The notes under the pieces: generated by a model
Databases searched by the model: none
Seen by the model: the letters and a program-made list of their open reading frames with translations, nothing else
Told to the model about the DNA's origin: nothing
Source of the DNA: Gammaproteobacteria bacterium
Lineage (GTDB): Bacteria; Pseudomonadota; Gammaproteobacteria; Beggiatoales; Beggiatoaceae
NCBI GenBank assembly: GCA_003645255.1
Contig: QNES01000015.1
Coordinates: 1-40,015 of the forward strand
Direction of reading: 5' to 3'
Length of the DNA stretch: 40,015 bases
Program-made: the position numbers and the translations under genes
Shown here: positions 15,269 to 26,100 of the stretch, piece by piece
Position numbering within the stretch: the first letter of the stretch is position 1
Layout: every line of letters begins with the position of its first letter

Positions 15269-17181
15269 GTACCTCCTGTTTGTGGTGGTATCTGCTGAGT
15301 ATCAGATAACGAAGCCAGCCAGAAAATGAACAAAATAATCAATAAAAACAAGATAGTAACAATCGTAATCATATTACCGGCATAACCAATCGCCGGAATA
15401 TAATTGTCGGGCGAATTATCTTTCATCACTGTATAGACATGCCAATGAGTACGTACACTGGAACGCACATAGCCCATCAATGCCATGAGCCAAGTAAATG
15501 CAATCGGCAGCGCAAATAGGGCATATTGTGAACGGTCACTGACTTTACCCCATTGAGCAGGTAATCTCTTGGCATTTTTGAACATTAAGCTATCAATCAC
15601 GACTCCACTGATAATGACCACTAAGGTTGACACCACTTGCATTACGCTAGAGCCAACTTTATACACCGTATTCGTGAAATAACCATAGTACACCCCCGCA
15701 AAAATCACATTAACAATAGCTACCACATAAATGGCTACCATGAGTGCATTACCAGCCTTTGCCCAAGAAACGGTCGTCACTTTGTCAGCACGGCGATATA
15801 ATTGGAAGGACAAGAAGGTGAAAATCAGCATCAAGTTCACCGCAATATTTTTTGCAGGCATGATACCCAGGGGACCCAATAAATGATGATGACTGCCCCC
15901 TAAAGTCGCAACCTCAGAAGGGCTTAATATTAAAGTATGGGGTGTCACCCAAATGAGAAAGCCTACGACTAATACAAAGGCAATATATTTGATAAGCCAA
16001 GTATAACGCTTAGAACCTTCAGTGCGTGACATACCGGACCATAGATAATAATTAGCCGCTAATAAAATCGTGCCTATGAGTACCGCTTGCACTACGAATA
16101 GCCAAGCTAAAATACCCCCCATTGCGGTAATACCCATTTGTTGCGAGTATGCGTAAATTTCTGCCATGAGCCAATATCCAGCAAAGGGTAAGGGCAAAAA
16201 GGCTAAAATCGCAATAAAATTAGAGGTATAACCCATCCAGTCATAATGCGCTTTTTCCTGAGCCGTTTTGGCACTTAGGAATTTATAGGCTGCATAAGCA
16301 CCCACTATCGCGCCACCAAAGGCAACATTGGCAATAAAACGGTGTAAATTCAATGGATTCCATAAGGGACCTTTCATAACTTCCCAAATATTTCCAACCA
16401 CAGCACCCACTTCATTAACCCCAGACGGTGCCATCATAAAGGAAGCCCATGAGTTAGCCACGACTAATAAGGTTGTTCCAACGACGTTGAGCAATAAACC
16501 AATCGTCAGATGGGTCCATTTAGCGTTACCATAGCGCATGGCATTCCAGCCATAATAGTAAATATAGAGTAATGCGCTTTCTGCAAAGAATAGCCCTGCA
16601 TAGATTAAGGTTTGTGTATTAAATACACGCATCATGTAAGCCATAAACTGGGGATAGAGTAGGAATAGGGCGAAAGCCAAGGTTCCCCCAAATAAGGCTG
16701 TAATGGAATATGCACTTAAACTGATCTTCATAAATTCGTGCGCCATATCGTCATAACGCAAGTCACCCGTTTTAAATCCAATTAATTCTATAACAAGGAC
16801 AAACAGCGGGACTGCTAATACGAAGGCAGCAAAAAATAGGTGCAATTGAGCAATAATCCATACCACCGAGCGACTACTGAAACCCATATTGGGGTAGTCA
16901 CTGCGCTTAATTTGGGGTGCTGGGATAAGTTCTTTTTCTTGGTGTTCTTGGGAGGTTCCACTCATGCCCTGCATCGTTTCTTTAATCACCTGTTTAGGGT
17001 CCCCAACGAGCCGCACCTGACCTATGGGTTGAATACGTCCGGCAATAGATTCTGTATCCATTGTTTCTACTATCACATTGGATACCAGATTAAACGGTGA
17101 GCTAAAGTTGAATCCGACTATGAGTAATAGTAGAGTCCATATTCCTGCCCACTTTACGATTATTTGTTGTTTTTTATACAT
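15265..17181 (-). CDS. Cytochrome bd subunit I-like membrane protein
   Basis: The ATG at 17181 gives 638 residues; a TTG at 17187 is possible. One N-terminal helix is followed by a periplasmic stretch of about 80 residues (DTESIAGRIQPIGQVRLVG...), then about 13 further helices. CydA-like features include a helix-embedded His in WIIAQLHLFFAAF, a glutamate in FFAESALLYIYYY and a His in NLHRFIANVAFGGAIVGAY. The quinol-binding Q-loop is missing and the GRQPW motif is replaced around AYSQQMG, unlike true quinol oxidases. A SHHHLLG cluster lies in an extra helix pair. No CydB gene follows; instead a di-haem cytochrome c overlaps its end. This suggests an alternative bd-like complex, comparable to the bd-like proteins described in nitrite oxidisers, that exchanges electrons with cytochrome c. 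Substrate and direction are unknown. Confidence 0.75.
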   Translation of the reverse strand: MYKKQQIIVKWAGIWTLLLLIVGFNFSSPFNLVSNVIVETMDTESIAGRIQPIGQVRLVGDPKQVIKETMQGMSGTSQEHQEKELIPAPQIKRSDYPNMGFSSRSVVWIIAQLHLFFAAFVLAVPLFVLVIELIGFKTGDLRYDDMAHEFMKISLSAYSITALFGGTLAFALFLLYPQFMAYMMRVFNTQTLIYAGLFFAESALLYIYYYGWNAMRYGNAKWTHLTIGLLLNVVGTTLLVVANSWASFMMAPSGVNEVGAVVGNIWEVMKGPLWNPLNLHRFIANVAFGGAIVGAYAAYKFLSAKTAQEKAHYDWMGYTSNFIAILAFLPLPFAGYWLMAEIYAYSQQMGITAMGGILAWLFVVQAVLIGTILLAANYYLWSGMSRTEGSKRYTWLIKYIAFVLVVGFLIWVTPHTLILSPSEVATLGGSHHHLLGPLGIMPAKNIAVNLMLIFTFLSFQLYRRADKVTTVSWAKAGNALMVAIYVVAIVNVIFAGVYYGYFTNTVYKVGSSVMQVVSTLVVIISGVVIDSLMFKNAKRLPAQWGKVSDRSQYALFALPIAFTWLMALMGYVRSSVRTHWHVYTVMKDNSPDNYIPAIGYAGNMITIVTILFLLIILFIFWLASLSDTQQIPPQTGGT

Positions 17182-17195
17182 AATCAAGTTAAATT

Positions 17196-17336
17196 TTATT
17201 GGGCAGGAGTCATATCAAAATTAAGTGGCAAACCTTGGGCAACCATAATAAAGTGATCGATACCGTAAAATAGAAGCAAAGTCATAATAAATGCGCCTAT
17301 CCATACCAAGAGCGTATTTTCAAGAAGAGATTTCAT
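17196..17336 (-). CDS. 46-residue single-helix membrane protein beside bd-like subunit
   Basis: The frame starts at the ATG at 17336 and begins MKSLLENTLLVWIGAF. It has one helix (about residues 8-32) and a short periplasmic-looking tail ending NFDMTPAQ. It ends 14 bases before the start of the bd-like gene and 15 bases after the next small gene. Small single-helix subunits (CydX, CydH) are normal parts of bd oxidases, so this may be an accessory subunit, though I see no sequence motif linking it to those families. Confidence 0.6.
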   Translation of the reverse strand: MKSLLENTLLVWIGAFIMTLLLFYGIDHFIMVAQGLPLNFDMTPAQ

Positions 17337-17351
17337 AGAAATATTTTATGT

Positions 17352-17492
17352 TTAATGATGAACGGGTGAAATACCATGTGAATAAATCAGTAGCCACCAA
17401 AAAAAGACTAAGCTGGCGACTAATGTGATATAGAAAAGTTTAGCACCCCAGCTAGGTTTATTAGTTATTTGATTATCATTGTCGTTTTTCAT
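17352..17492 (-). CDS. 46-residue single-helix membrane protein, first gene of bd-like operon
   Basis: Starting at the ATG at 17492, the 46-residue protein begins MKNDNDNQITNKPSWGAKLF. It continues with one helix (about 19-38) and ends SHGISPVHH. The hydrophilic amide-rich N-terminus followed by a Trp-rich helix suggests a cytoplasmic N-terminus. It precedes the second small gene by 15 bases and the bd-like gene after that, so all three probably form one operon. Histidines near the C-terminus could bind metal, but that is speculation. Confidence 0.58.
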   Translation of the reverse strand: MKNDNDNQITNKPSWGAKLFYITLVASLVFFWWLLIYSHGISPVHH

Positions 17493-17528
17493 ATTAATGG
17501 GTCGTTATACTGCTAATGCTTGAGTTTT

Positions 17529-17561
17529 AGACCTGACAGGTTTTAGAAACCTGTCAGGTCT
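17529..17561. repeat. GACCTGACAGG palindrome, copy 3
   Basis: AGACCTGACAGG and CCTGTCAGGTCT form a perfect 12-bp inverted repeat around TTTTAGAAA. It lies 13 bases downstream of the porin stop on the minus strand and 37 bases before the first small gene, so it may separate or attenuate transcription between them. Confidence 0.85.
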
Positions 17562-17573
17562 GTGATATTGAGT

Positions 17574-18728
17574 TTAGAACTTATAGTTGAAATCCAAACG
17601 GAAACGGTTACCGTCTTCTTCAGTTGTAATCGCTTCTACCATGTATAAACGTGCTATAATATTGAGTTCCTTGTTCGCTTGATATTTAAAGCGCAACTCA
17701 TGACCTTCCATGTTGCTAAGACGTGACTCAACTGCTGAACCCCAACGTGCCCAGTCATCCTGTGCATAAGAGGCATTAACAGCGAGTGTTTCAATGTGTG
17801 CGTAGTAGTAACCGAGCTGCCAATCGCCGGCGGCTTTCGTTTCGCCCAAATGAATAGAAGCCACATAACCATCGACTTCATCACGGTTTTCAACTGTAAA
17901 CGGGTCAGGATCTGTCTCCGAATAATCTTCGTCGTTGTGCATCCAATCTACACCAAACTTCAGTGGCAAACTACCTGCCATAAATTTGGCTTGCAAACTA
18001 CCTATCCAGATATTGTAATCCCGAAGCCCATTATTATTCAAAAGAATTGAAGCATCCGCATCATCAGGATTGGCTTCAAAAGAAAGTAAACCGGCTGTTG
18101 CCGTAAAACTACCCCCTCCAAATTTGCTGTTAAAAATAAGTTGACCTAAACCTAAATTGCCGGAAAATTCTTTCATACCGACAGGCAGACTAAAATAACC
18201 CGCATTAACTGCCACTGAGGTGTTAGAACCGGCTTTGAAACCCGTACCTATACCAGCCACTGTGACATTCCCACTCCAAAACATTTCGTTCTGATTCCAG
18301 AATGGGAGATCATTTCTACCAAACCAAGCCCAAGCACCCTTGGCTTTAGCTTTGAAAAACCACTTATCAAAATTGAAATCCGCATCCCCAGTATCATTGT
18401 CATCAAAATCGACTATCGTCGTATTAGGTGATTGATGACTATCGTCAGAACCACTACGCACCTGTGCACCAAAACTAGCCCAATTATTGTGGTCATAGTT
18501 CAAACGAAGACGGGCGCGGATGCGGGCACGGGTCCGATCTTCACGTTCTGTGACACCATCACTTTTAACGGAATCCCAGTCACTTTCCATACGAAAACGA
18601 AAGTCTCCAGATATTTTGATATCAGCAAAAGCGGTGCTGGGTACGGTCATTGCCCCGGTACTTAAAATACTAGCCGCAAGTACCGACAATGAGGTTTGCC
18701 TTAATCTGTTTGCAAACATTTTATGCAT
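17574..18728 (-). CDS. Outer-membrane beta-barrel porin
   Basis: The 384-residue protein starts with a signal peptide (MHKMFANRLRQTSL..., cleavage near AFA-DIK at about 35). It then shows alternating hydrophobic and polar strands (IKISGDFRFRMESDW, TRARIRARLRLNYDH, WASFGAQVRSG...) and ends in FNYKF, the C-terminal Phe recognised by the BAM machinery. The pattern fits the putative-porin/alginate-type barrel families. It sits immediately upstream of the bd-like/cytochrome operon in the same orientation, so it may admit the oxyanion substrate or export product. Specificity cannot be read from sequence. Confidence 0.8.
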   Translation of the reverse strand: MHKMFANRLRQTSLSVLAASILSTGAMTVPSTAFADIKISGDFRFRMESDWDSVKSDGVTEREDRTRARIRARLRLNYDHNNWASFGAQVRSGSDDSHQSPNTTIVDFDDNDTGDADFNFDKWFFKAKAKGAWAWFGRNDLPFWNQNEMFWSGNVTVAGIGTGFKAGSNTSVAVNAGYFSLPVGMKEFSGNLGLGQLIFNSKFGGGSFTATAGLLSFEANPDDADASILLNNNGLRDYNIWIGSLQAKFMAGSLPLKFGVDWMHNDEDYSETDPDPFTVENRDEVDGYVASIHLGETKAAGDWQLGYYYAHIETLAVNASYAQDDWARWGSAVESRLSNMEGHELRFKYQANKELNIIARLYMVEAITTEEDGNRFRLDFNYKF

Positions 18729-19152
18729 TCTATATAACCTATTGATGATGGTTGATATGAATTTTCCATTACTGGAACGGTGAAAAAAGTATTTTGTAGG
18801 TGGGCAAAATGGTGGGCAAGAAAAGGACCACCGCTGCCCCCGTTATTGGAACTAACATAGTAGTTAGCGCAAAGCTGCAATCAAAAAGACTGTTTTTTTC
18901 AGTTTCATATAGTCTATTTCTAAGAAATCTACAGGTCAAAAAATAAATCGTCAATGACGATGAGTAATATACAAAAAACGTACCATGAAATTATTTATTA
19001 TTTTATTTATAAAATACAAAGAGTTATGTGATAAGCTACCTGGTTAAATCAAAAAAAGTGGTTAAAAATTAACCACCGTGATCAAAAATTAACCCGATTT
19101 TGAAAATCGAATATGTATTTTGAAATATAGATTTTCTGCATTTCATCGTATC

Positions 19153-19216
19153 GTAGGGGTAATCCCTTGTGGTTATCCTAAAAAGTTGTTGAAGTTATTT
19201 CAGGCACGTTCCTTTA
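19153..19216 (+). repeat. 60-bp dispersed repeat, forward copy
   Basis: The block begins TCGTAGGGGTAATCCC and ends TTATTTCAGGCACGTTCC. Its reverse complement occurs at about 32043-32105 with only a few substitutions. The right-hand part (GTTATTTCAGGCACATTCC) also occurs near 538-560. Confidence 0.8.
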
Positions 19217-19666
19217 GTTTTTCAGATAATTTATTTACCTGAAAAGGGCGGCGACACTGATTTTGCTTTTTCCTTATCTTCATCGTCAATCGCATCAATG
19301 CCATTAAGTTAAGTCAGGGCGAACACTTATGTTCGCCCCTACAATCACATAATACGTTGTTTTTTGTAGAGGCAGACCTGTGTGTCAGCCCGATACTTAA
19401 TGGCTTTGGTCAATCGCATGGGGGTATTTTTTAAAATACCATTCTAAATCAGATAGTTGCTTATTTGAGCAGGGATTATTGATGGTACATGGAAACTCGT
19501 CTTTGTTGAAACTGACGGTTGCTTGGTATTCGTTTTGATCGTTGTTATACTCGGTACGGGAATAAATTGAACTTTTTAGAAACCAAATTTTTCAAAAAAA
19601 CTGGGTTTTTGGCATCACTCGAATAGTGAAATTTTTATTCGTTCTAATTCAACCCGGAGATATGCT

Positions 19667-19849
19667 GTGAAATGGGGAAATAGTTCTAAAAAAGACGAAA
19701 AGGAAGAAGTTGGGAAAAAAGCCTATAAAATGGAAACCTCGAAAAGACTTATGTCCACCTACTTAATACTCGCAGCCCACGTTTTCATTGAAGCAAACCA
19801 AATTTTGGGTTCATCGGGTTTGGGCTTATATTCCGTTATCACTACCTAA
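19667..19849 (+). CDS. Doubtful small protein (GTG start)
   Basis: This is a 60-codon frame beginning with GTG, seven bases after GGAG. The product is lysine- and glutamate-rich at first (KKDEKEEVGKKAYKMETSK) and then moderately hydrophobic. I do not recognise it. The good ribosome-site spacing is the only positive evidence; the surrounding DNA is repeat-derived, so it may be chance. Confidence 0.25.
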   Translation: MKWGNSSKKDEKEEVGKKAYKMETSKRLMSTYLILAAHVFIEANQILGSSGLGLYSVITT

Positions 19850-19941
19850 ATCGTTTTTCCATTCTTGAAATAAAATTCCTTTTGGAATCAAGTTGTCATA
19901 AACCTGAAGCACTGCATAATGCTTTCCCTGAGTTGTGATAT

Positions 19942-20048
19942 GTCTGAATCAGAATTAACCTAATTTTACAATTCACAGAATAAAACCTAAAATCATTAAG
20001 AAGTATTTATTCTGAAAATTCTTAAATTTTGTCAATTCTGATTCAGAC
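19942..20048. repeat. 107-bp element with 15-bp perfect inverted ends
   Basis: GTCTGAATCAGAATT (19942-19956) is exactly complementary to AATTCTGATTCAGAC (20034-20048). The interior has further CAGAATAAA and TTTATTCTG complementarity, so the whole can fold as one long hairpin. AATTCTGA/TTCAGAC phrases recur near 960-1032. It may be a MITE-like or REP-like element; no convincing target duplication is seen. Confidence 0.65.
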
Positions 20049-20128
20049 AAGGGTGAAAATTAGGTTAAAATTTTTGTATCACTTCAAATTTAACACCCCA
20101 GTTACAAACCCCATCCCGCAAAAGCTCA

Positions 20129-23100
20129 CTAAGAAGGATCATTACAGGTATTGACATAAGTGATATCTAATCTACCATTACGGTTAACATCTTCACCAGC
20201 ATCTAATCTGCCATTACCATTCAAGTCTTCAGTATCCAACTCACCCACTCTAGGGTTTTTGTAGACTTCTATCCCATTTTCATCAATATGGCTGAGGATG
20301 GTACCGTCTTCACCCAGATCTAATATCCCATTGCCATTTTTATCTTCCGTGTCTAATATCCCATTGAAGAGAATCAGACCATCTTCATCCGGATCAAGTA
20401 TCCTATTACCATTAACATCCTCAGTCGTAGCGATATCAAAGCCGATACCATAAAAGCTAAGATGACCTGGAGGAGTTAACACGAAATCGTTATAGTCACT
20501 AGCAACACCTCGCAACCAAAATTCATTACGAACTGTGCCTTCGCTACCTGCTACCGTTGTGGTTGCTATTAAACGAACAGAAACCCAATTCGCATATTGT
20601 TGAGGATAAACAATATAAAAATCAGCAAACCCATTCGCATCGGTTTCCACCATTTTGACTGTACCACCAGAATCAAAGGTCGCCACATTACCCGGTTCAA
20701 GCTTCCCATTCATATTCAAATCTTCATCAGCATCTAATATGCCGTTGAAATGGTTACCCGGATTATCAGATAAAGCATCTTCATTTACGCAAATTGAGGT
20801 GGCAACTTGAGTCCACACCTCATTTTCTTTATCCCACAAATAATACCCTTTTTTAAATTTGAGTGGTAACACACTGAGAGTGACCTCTGTATCTTTTATA
20901 GCGACACCATTCGCATCATTAACTAAAACGGTATAAGGATGTTTATATCTCGTTGGACCATCTTTTTCAATTTCATTACCCGTACCTAGAGTGACAAATA
21001 AACTTTTTGCCGCGACTGTTAAGTGAGTGGAAGCGTTCACTATCGGTTTATCTGTTACCATTGCGGTAATTTTTACGCCATTAGCCGCACTGGGTGAAAT
21101 ACCCGCAGTATAAATCGTACTAGCCCGTCCAAAACTATCCGTTGTTGCAGACGACGGAAATAAGCGTCCGCCTGTCACATCTTGAAGCGTAAAATCAATC
21201 CGTTTACCCTTTACCAAATTATTCTCTGGATCACGAACCACAGCAACGATTTCACTTTGTTGCGCTTCGGAATCAGCAGTATTAACAGCAATGCTGACAG
21301 GATCGGCTTGCAAAGTTATTGAGTCTGCGTCAGTTGCTATAAAATCAATACTGATCTGAGCTTCAGGACCGCCTATCGCACTCGCTGTAATAATGGCAGG
21401 ACCAGAATTATTGGCACTCATTTCAAAACAAGCATTACCATCATCATCTGTTTTTAAGTCGTCTGAACTTCCTGATATGTCTATTTTACAATCAAAGAGA
21501 AGCTTCAAATCACCCCGTGTTGAAGAAATATAAATAAATTCATTGGGTTGTGGAGTTCCTTGTTTATCCCAATGTACAAAAAACTTCTGGGGTGTATTGA
21601 GCGTAATTTCCTTATGTCCAGTCGGTTCTGAATCTAAGGTAAAATTATCATCTGAGATATTCACCACGAGTTCACCAGAAAAGGCACCTTCCTTACTAAC
21701 CGTAATCGTATCTTGACCGGTGTTCGGACTATCGGCGGTCAATTTAATATTTGCCTGCCCGGTTGCATTAGTAACAGGTGAGGAATTGTCAATTGTATTT
21801 CCCTTTTCAGAAGTCACGCTTAGCATTTGTCCACCAATACCATCATTATCAGAATTATTCAAAAAAATGCTGATATTGACGGTATCTCCAAAAACAATAT
21901 TTTCGGGTCCTGTCACTGTAATAGTCGTGCCGATTACTTCAATGTCAACAATCGCTTCTTTTGTTTTCCCTGTTGTTGTTGGCACCGTCGCCGTAATTCT
22001 TATAGTACGATTGTCAGCATTACCAATAGTCGTTAAACGAGCATCAGCACGTCCAGAGACATCGGTTACCCCGGGTAACCCAGAACTGCCTTCTATCTGA
22101 ATGAGTTGAATTTCTCCACCTGCATGTTCACTAACACAGCCTTCCAAACAAGTAGAAGAAAAACTGATAACAGCACCTTCTACAAGATTATTATCCTTAT
22201 TTTTGACGACTGCAGTAAGCACCACGCCTTCGCTGGAACCTTCTGAACCCAATTGTGGAGGACTCGCTATCAAACGAATACTACTCACTTCTTTAACTTC
22301 AGCAGTCGGTGCGCCTTTGAAGATGACATCTATTGTATTACTATTTAAAACAGGTTCTCCACCCCTTGCTAAGACAGCGGCTGTCACTTTAAACGTCCCA
22401 GGTTGGGTGTTTTTAATCGTCGTTTCAAACACACCTGAAGTTTCAGCAGTGATACCTTGGAAACCATTAGTGCCAAAAATAGCAGAACCTGTTACATCAG
22501 GTAGTTCATCACCATGAGTGACTGAAAGTTTTACCGGTACATTGCCCAGTGGAAAACCATTATCATCCCGTGCTAACACCGTCAAGGTAATTTCTTGACC
22601 CGTTTCCTGATTATTATTAATAACACTTAAAGTCAAAGTTGCCGGTATCACTATAGAGACGGGTGTAAAGACGATAGGAGTAGCGTCTCCTATTATACCG
22701 CCCGCTACTGGGGTGACATTAACCACGAGTGTACTGGTTAAGCTATCAGTCAAGTCATTCGTGCTAACAACAGTGGTACGAAATTCACCTAACAGATTAG
22801 TTGTACCTGTTTCTTGAGCGATAGTGATCTCATCGGTATCCTTAATTAATTCAACGTCAACACCTGCTACCGGAACATTTCTCGCATCGCGTGGAATAAC
22901 GACCAAAGTAATAGTTGAAAGGCTATCTGCTGGCTGTGGCGCATTTTTAGCAATTAATTCAACCGTCGTGGGTGTAATACCTATTTCAGCGATAAAGTTC
23001 ACTAATACCGGGGAGGCAGCAATGCTGGTACCTTCTATCGAAATAGTGATTTGGGCTTCCCCCGCTTCTGTAGAAGTGACGGTGGTACTAAAAAAGCCAT

Positions 23101-26100
23101 CATCGTTGGTGATGTCCCGGGCAGGACTCGCTACTGCAATTTCTCCTGTCGCTATTTGCACTACAATAGGTACACCCGATACCGGTCGTCCACCACTATC
23201 TCTAGCAACAACATTGATTTGAATACTCGTTTCACCATCAGCCACTTGATTATTATTAACGATATTGACCGTTAAATCGGTGACATCGGTTCCAACTGTG
23301 ACATAAGTAATCGTTTTGGTTTCTCCAGGTAGTCCATTAACCACTGGTGTAATGTTAAAAGCGCCGGGGACACTACTGGTAATAGTAGTACGATACTCAC
23401 CCAGGGCATTAGTATTGCCACCGGCTATTTCAATATCAGGAGACTCATCAATAAATGTCACTTCCGCACCAACAATAGGATTGCCCTTAGAATCATGGAA
23501 GGTGACGATTAAAGTAATCGTTGATTTTTCATCTGCCGGTTGATGATCATTGCTCACTTGAAAATCAATCGTCCCTAATTCTGCCCGAAAAATGATCGTT
23601 TCTTGTTTGCCAACAATATCATTGATGACTGGCGTAACCTGAATGGTTTCAGCGACACTACTGGTTACAGTCGTCCGAAATTCACCGAGGGCATTAGTAT
23701 TTCCCCCTGCAATATCTATGTTAGTTGAATCATCAATAAACTTAACCTCTGCATTAGGAATCGGATTACCACTCGCATCACTGAATGTGACAACTAAAGT
23801 GATGACGGAATTACCATCTGCAGGCTGTTGGGCATTAATCACTTGAAAATCAATAGCACCACTATCCACGGCAACAAAATTAATGGGTTTAGTATCTCTG
23901 AGACTTGGATCTGACATACCTTCTACCACCGCTGTGATATTAAAGGTTTGCGCTGTATCACTGGTGACAGTGGTGCGAAATTCTCCTAATTCGTTAGTGA
24001 TATCTGCACTTTTAACAATTTGTGCGTTATCACTATCACTAATCAATATGACACTGACACCCGCCAAGGGCGTTTTACTATCATCACGGGGTATCACGAT
24101 CAAAGCGATTTTAGATTCACCATCTGCGGGCTGTGTCGTTGGGTTTATTTGTAATTCAAGGCTCGCTGGTGTGACATCCGCTGCACCAACTTGAATGGCT
24201 TTAAAGGTTATATTTAGCGAATTCGTCACAGAAGTCCCTTCGACGGCAATAGTTACGCCAATATCCTTTACAGCCTGGGTGGATACGATATTGGTTGTGA
24301 AAAATCCATTATCATCGGTTTCTTTTCTGGAAGGATCAGCCACCGCCGTGGTGCCAGCAGCCATTTGTACAATAATAGGTGCACCACCAACCGGTCTTCC
24401 ACTACTGTCTCTGGCAACCACATCAATTTTAATCGGATCCGTTCCATTAGCCGGTTGGTTATTATTGACAACACTGACATCTAAAGTATTCACATTCAGA
24501 GTTGTAGCGACAAAAGTCACTGAAGTTGAATCACTAACGAACCCTGTTGCACTGGAGGCCCTAACCGTTACCGTGATGTTTTCTTCTGCAATCGTACTCG
24601 TGATTTGAAAAATAGCCGTACCTCCATTCCCTGTTTCCACTGCCCCTTGATCGAAAATGACATTACGTGAACTGCTTGAAATGCTGACAGGAACACCGGA
24701 AAGGGGTGTATTATTGATATCGCGGACAATCGCGGTTAGCGTGATGCTATCGGTTCCGTTAGGAATTTGTTGAGCTGGAGAGGCGAGTAATGTGATGGAA
24801 TGAACCTGGATAACCTCTTCTTCATCTTCACTTTCTATCGGCACCGCAATAAATTTGACCGTAACAGAATCACTACTGATATTTCCAATCACAGCTTTTG
24901 CTGTAAATTCTTCTGCAAATTCATCCGTTAAACTGGCAGAAAAGCGTCCACTGTCATCGGTTACCAGATTATCTGCACTGATTGAGGCGGAACCGCCACT
25001 GACAATAATGCTGACTGTTTGATTAGGGAGGGGATTGTTCGCCTGATCTAGGACACGACCTCGTAGATAAATTTTATTTTCGCCATTAGCAGGTTGGTTA
25101 TTATTAAGGGGAGCATCCAATTCTATTTTGGCAACTACACTGGTGTCAGGTTCTTCACTGGGTTCACTGGTAAATATCACAGTCGTTTGAGCGGTTTCTT
25201 CAAATTCATTGCCACTGGTTGTAGTTGCAATGATGTTGACTTCTTCTTCAACGGCATTGGTAATATTCAATTCAAAATTTCCTATTTTACCAGTATTACC
25301 ACTGATAAATAATTCACTGGCTTCACTAGCATTAATAGATAATTGAGCGGTAGCGGAATCGCTGGAAATGCTGACCGGTATATAAGGAATCGGCGTACCT
25401 GCGGCATCACGGGCAATAACAATTAAAGTGGCTGTCGCGCTGCCATTGGCGAGTACATTATTATTTTTAGTAATTAAATCAAGTACTTCTGGAATCGTTA
25501 CAATGCTACTAGCACCAAAATCAAGTGTTAAGCTACCTGTGGCGGTTCCGCCTGCAATGGGAGTGACTTTAGTGCTTTGTGCAACGGTGTTGGTGATACC
25601 GGTGGTAAATTCACCATTTTCGTCAGTATGTCCACTGGTTTCCGTCGGAACTGCAAAGGAGTGGATGGGAAAAGATAAGTTGACAGGAATACCTGTGATA
25701 GGGATACCTGCCCAGTCACGCGCCAATACTTTGATTTCAGCCGGGGTTTTACCATCAGCCAGCACGGTTCCTTTGGTTGTCAACTCAGATGTTGCCGTTG
25801 CACCAAAGTATAAGGGTATATCAAATCCCTTTCTAACTGTACCGTTACCACTGATGTTAACAATGACATTACCACTCCCTGGATGGCTAACAGTGAAGCT
25901 GGCATCTCCGTTAGCGTTAGTGCCGGTGGGTACATTCTTTAATACTGCGACATCAGCTGGATGAATGGTAATACGAAGGGAAACATTCGGAGCTATTTCT
26001 CCTTCTCTATCGGCATCAGCTATGAAGGTAGTCAAGCTGATGGTAGAACTTCCACCACTCGGAATGATTTGTTGTGCGCCGAGTGAGACGGATATACTGG

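Larger units (their letters stand above)
18729..20128. other. 1.4-kb repeat-rich intergenic region
   Basis: Little is coding here. The region holds a perfect hairpin GTGGTTAAAAATTAACCAC (about 19060-19078) and the repeat block 19153-19216. It also has two GTAGGGGC-type units (19317-19342 and 19365-19390), a diverged AAACCAAATTTTT...AAACTGGGTTT hairpin near 19577-19612, one doubtful small frame (19667-19849), and a 15-bp-armed inverted repeat (19942-20048). The promoter of the porin gene should lie near 18750-18850 on the minus strand, but I cannot point to convincing boxes. Confidence 0.6.

Noticed and set aside
15265-17181. Canonical cytochrome bd ubiquinol oxidase subunit I (cydA).
   Set aside because: The Q-loop and GRQPW motif are absent, no cydB adjoins it, and it is translationally coupled to a cytochrome c gene.
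17796-18783. Plus-strand frames opposite the porin gene.
   Set aside because: They are shadows of a clear signal-peptide-bearing beta-barrel gene on the other strand.
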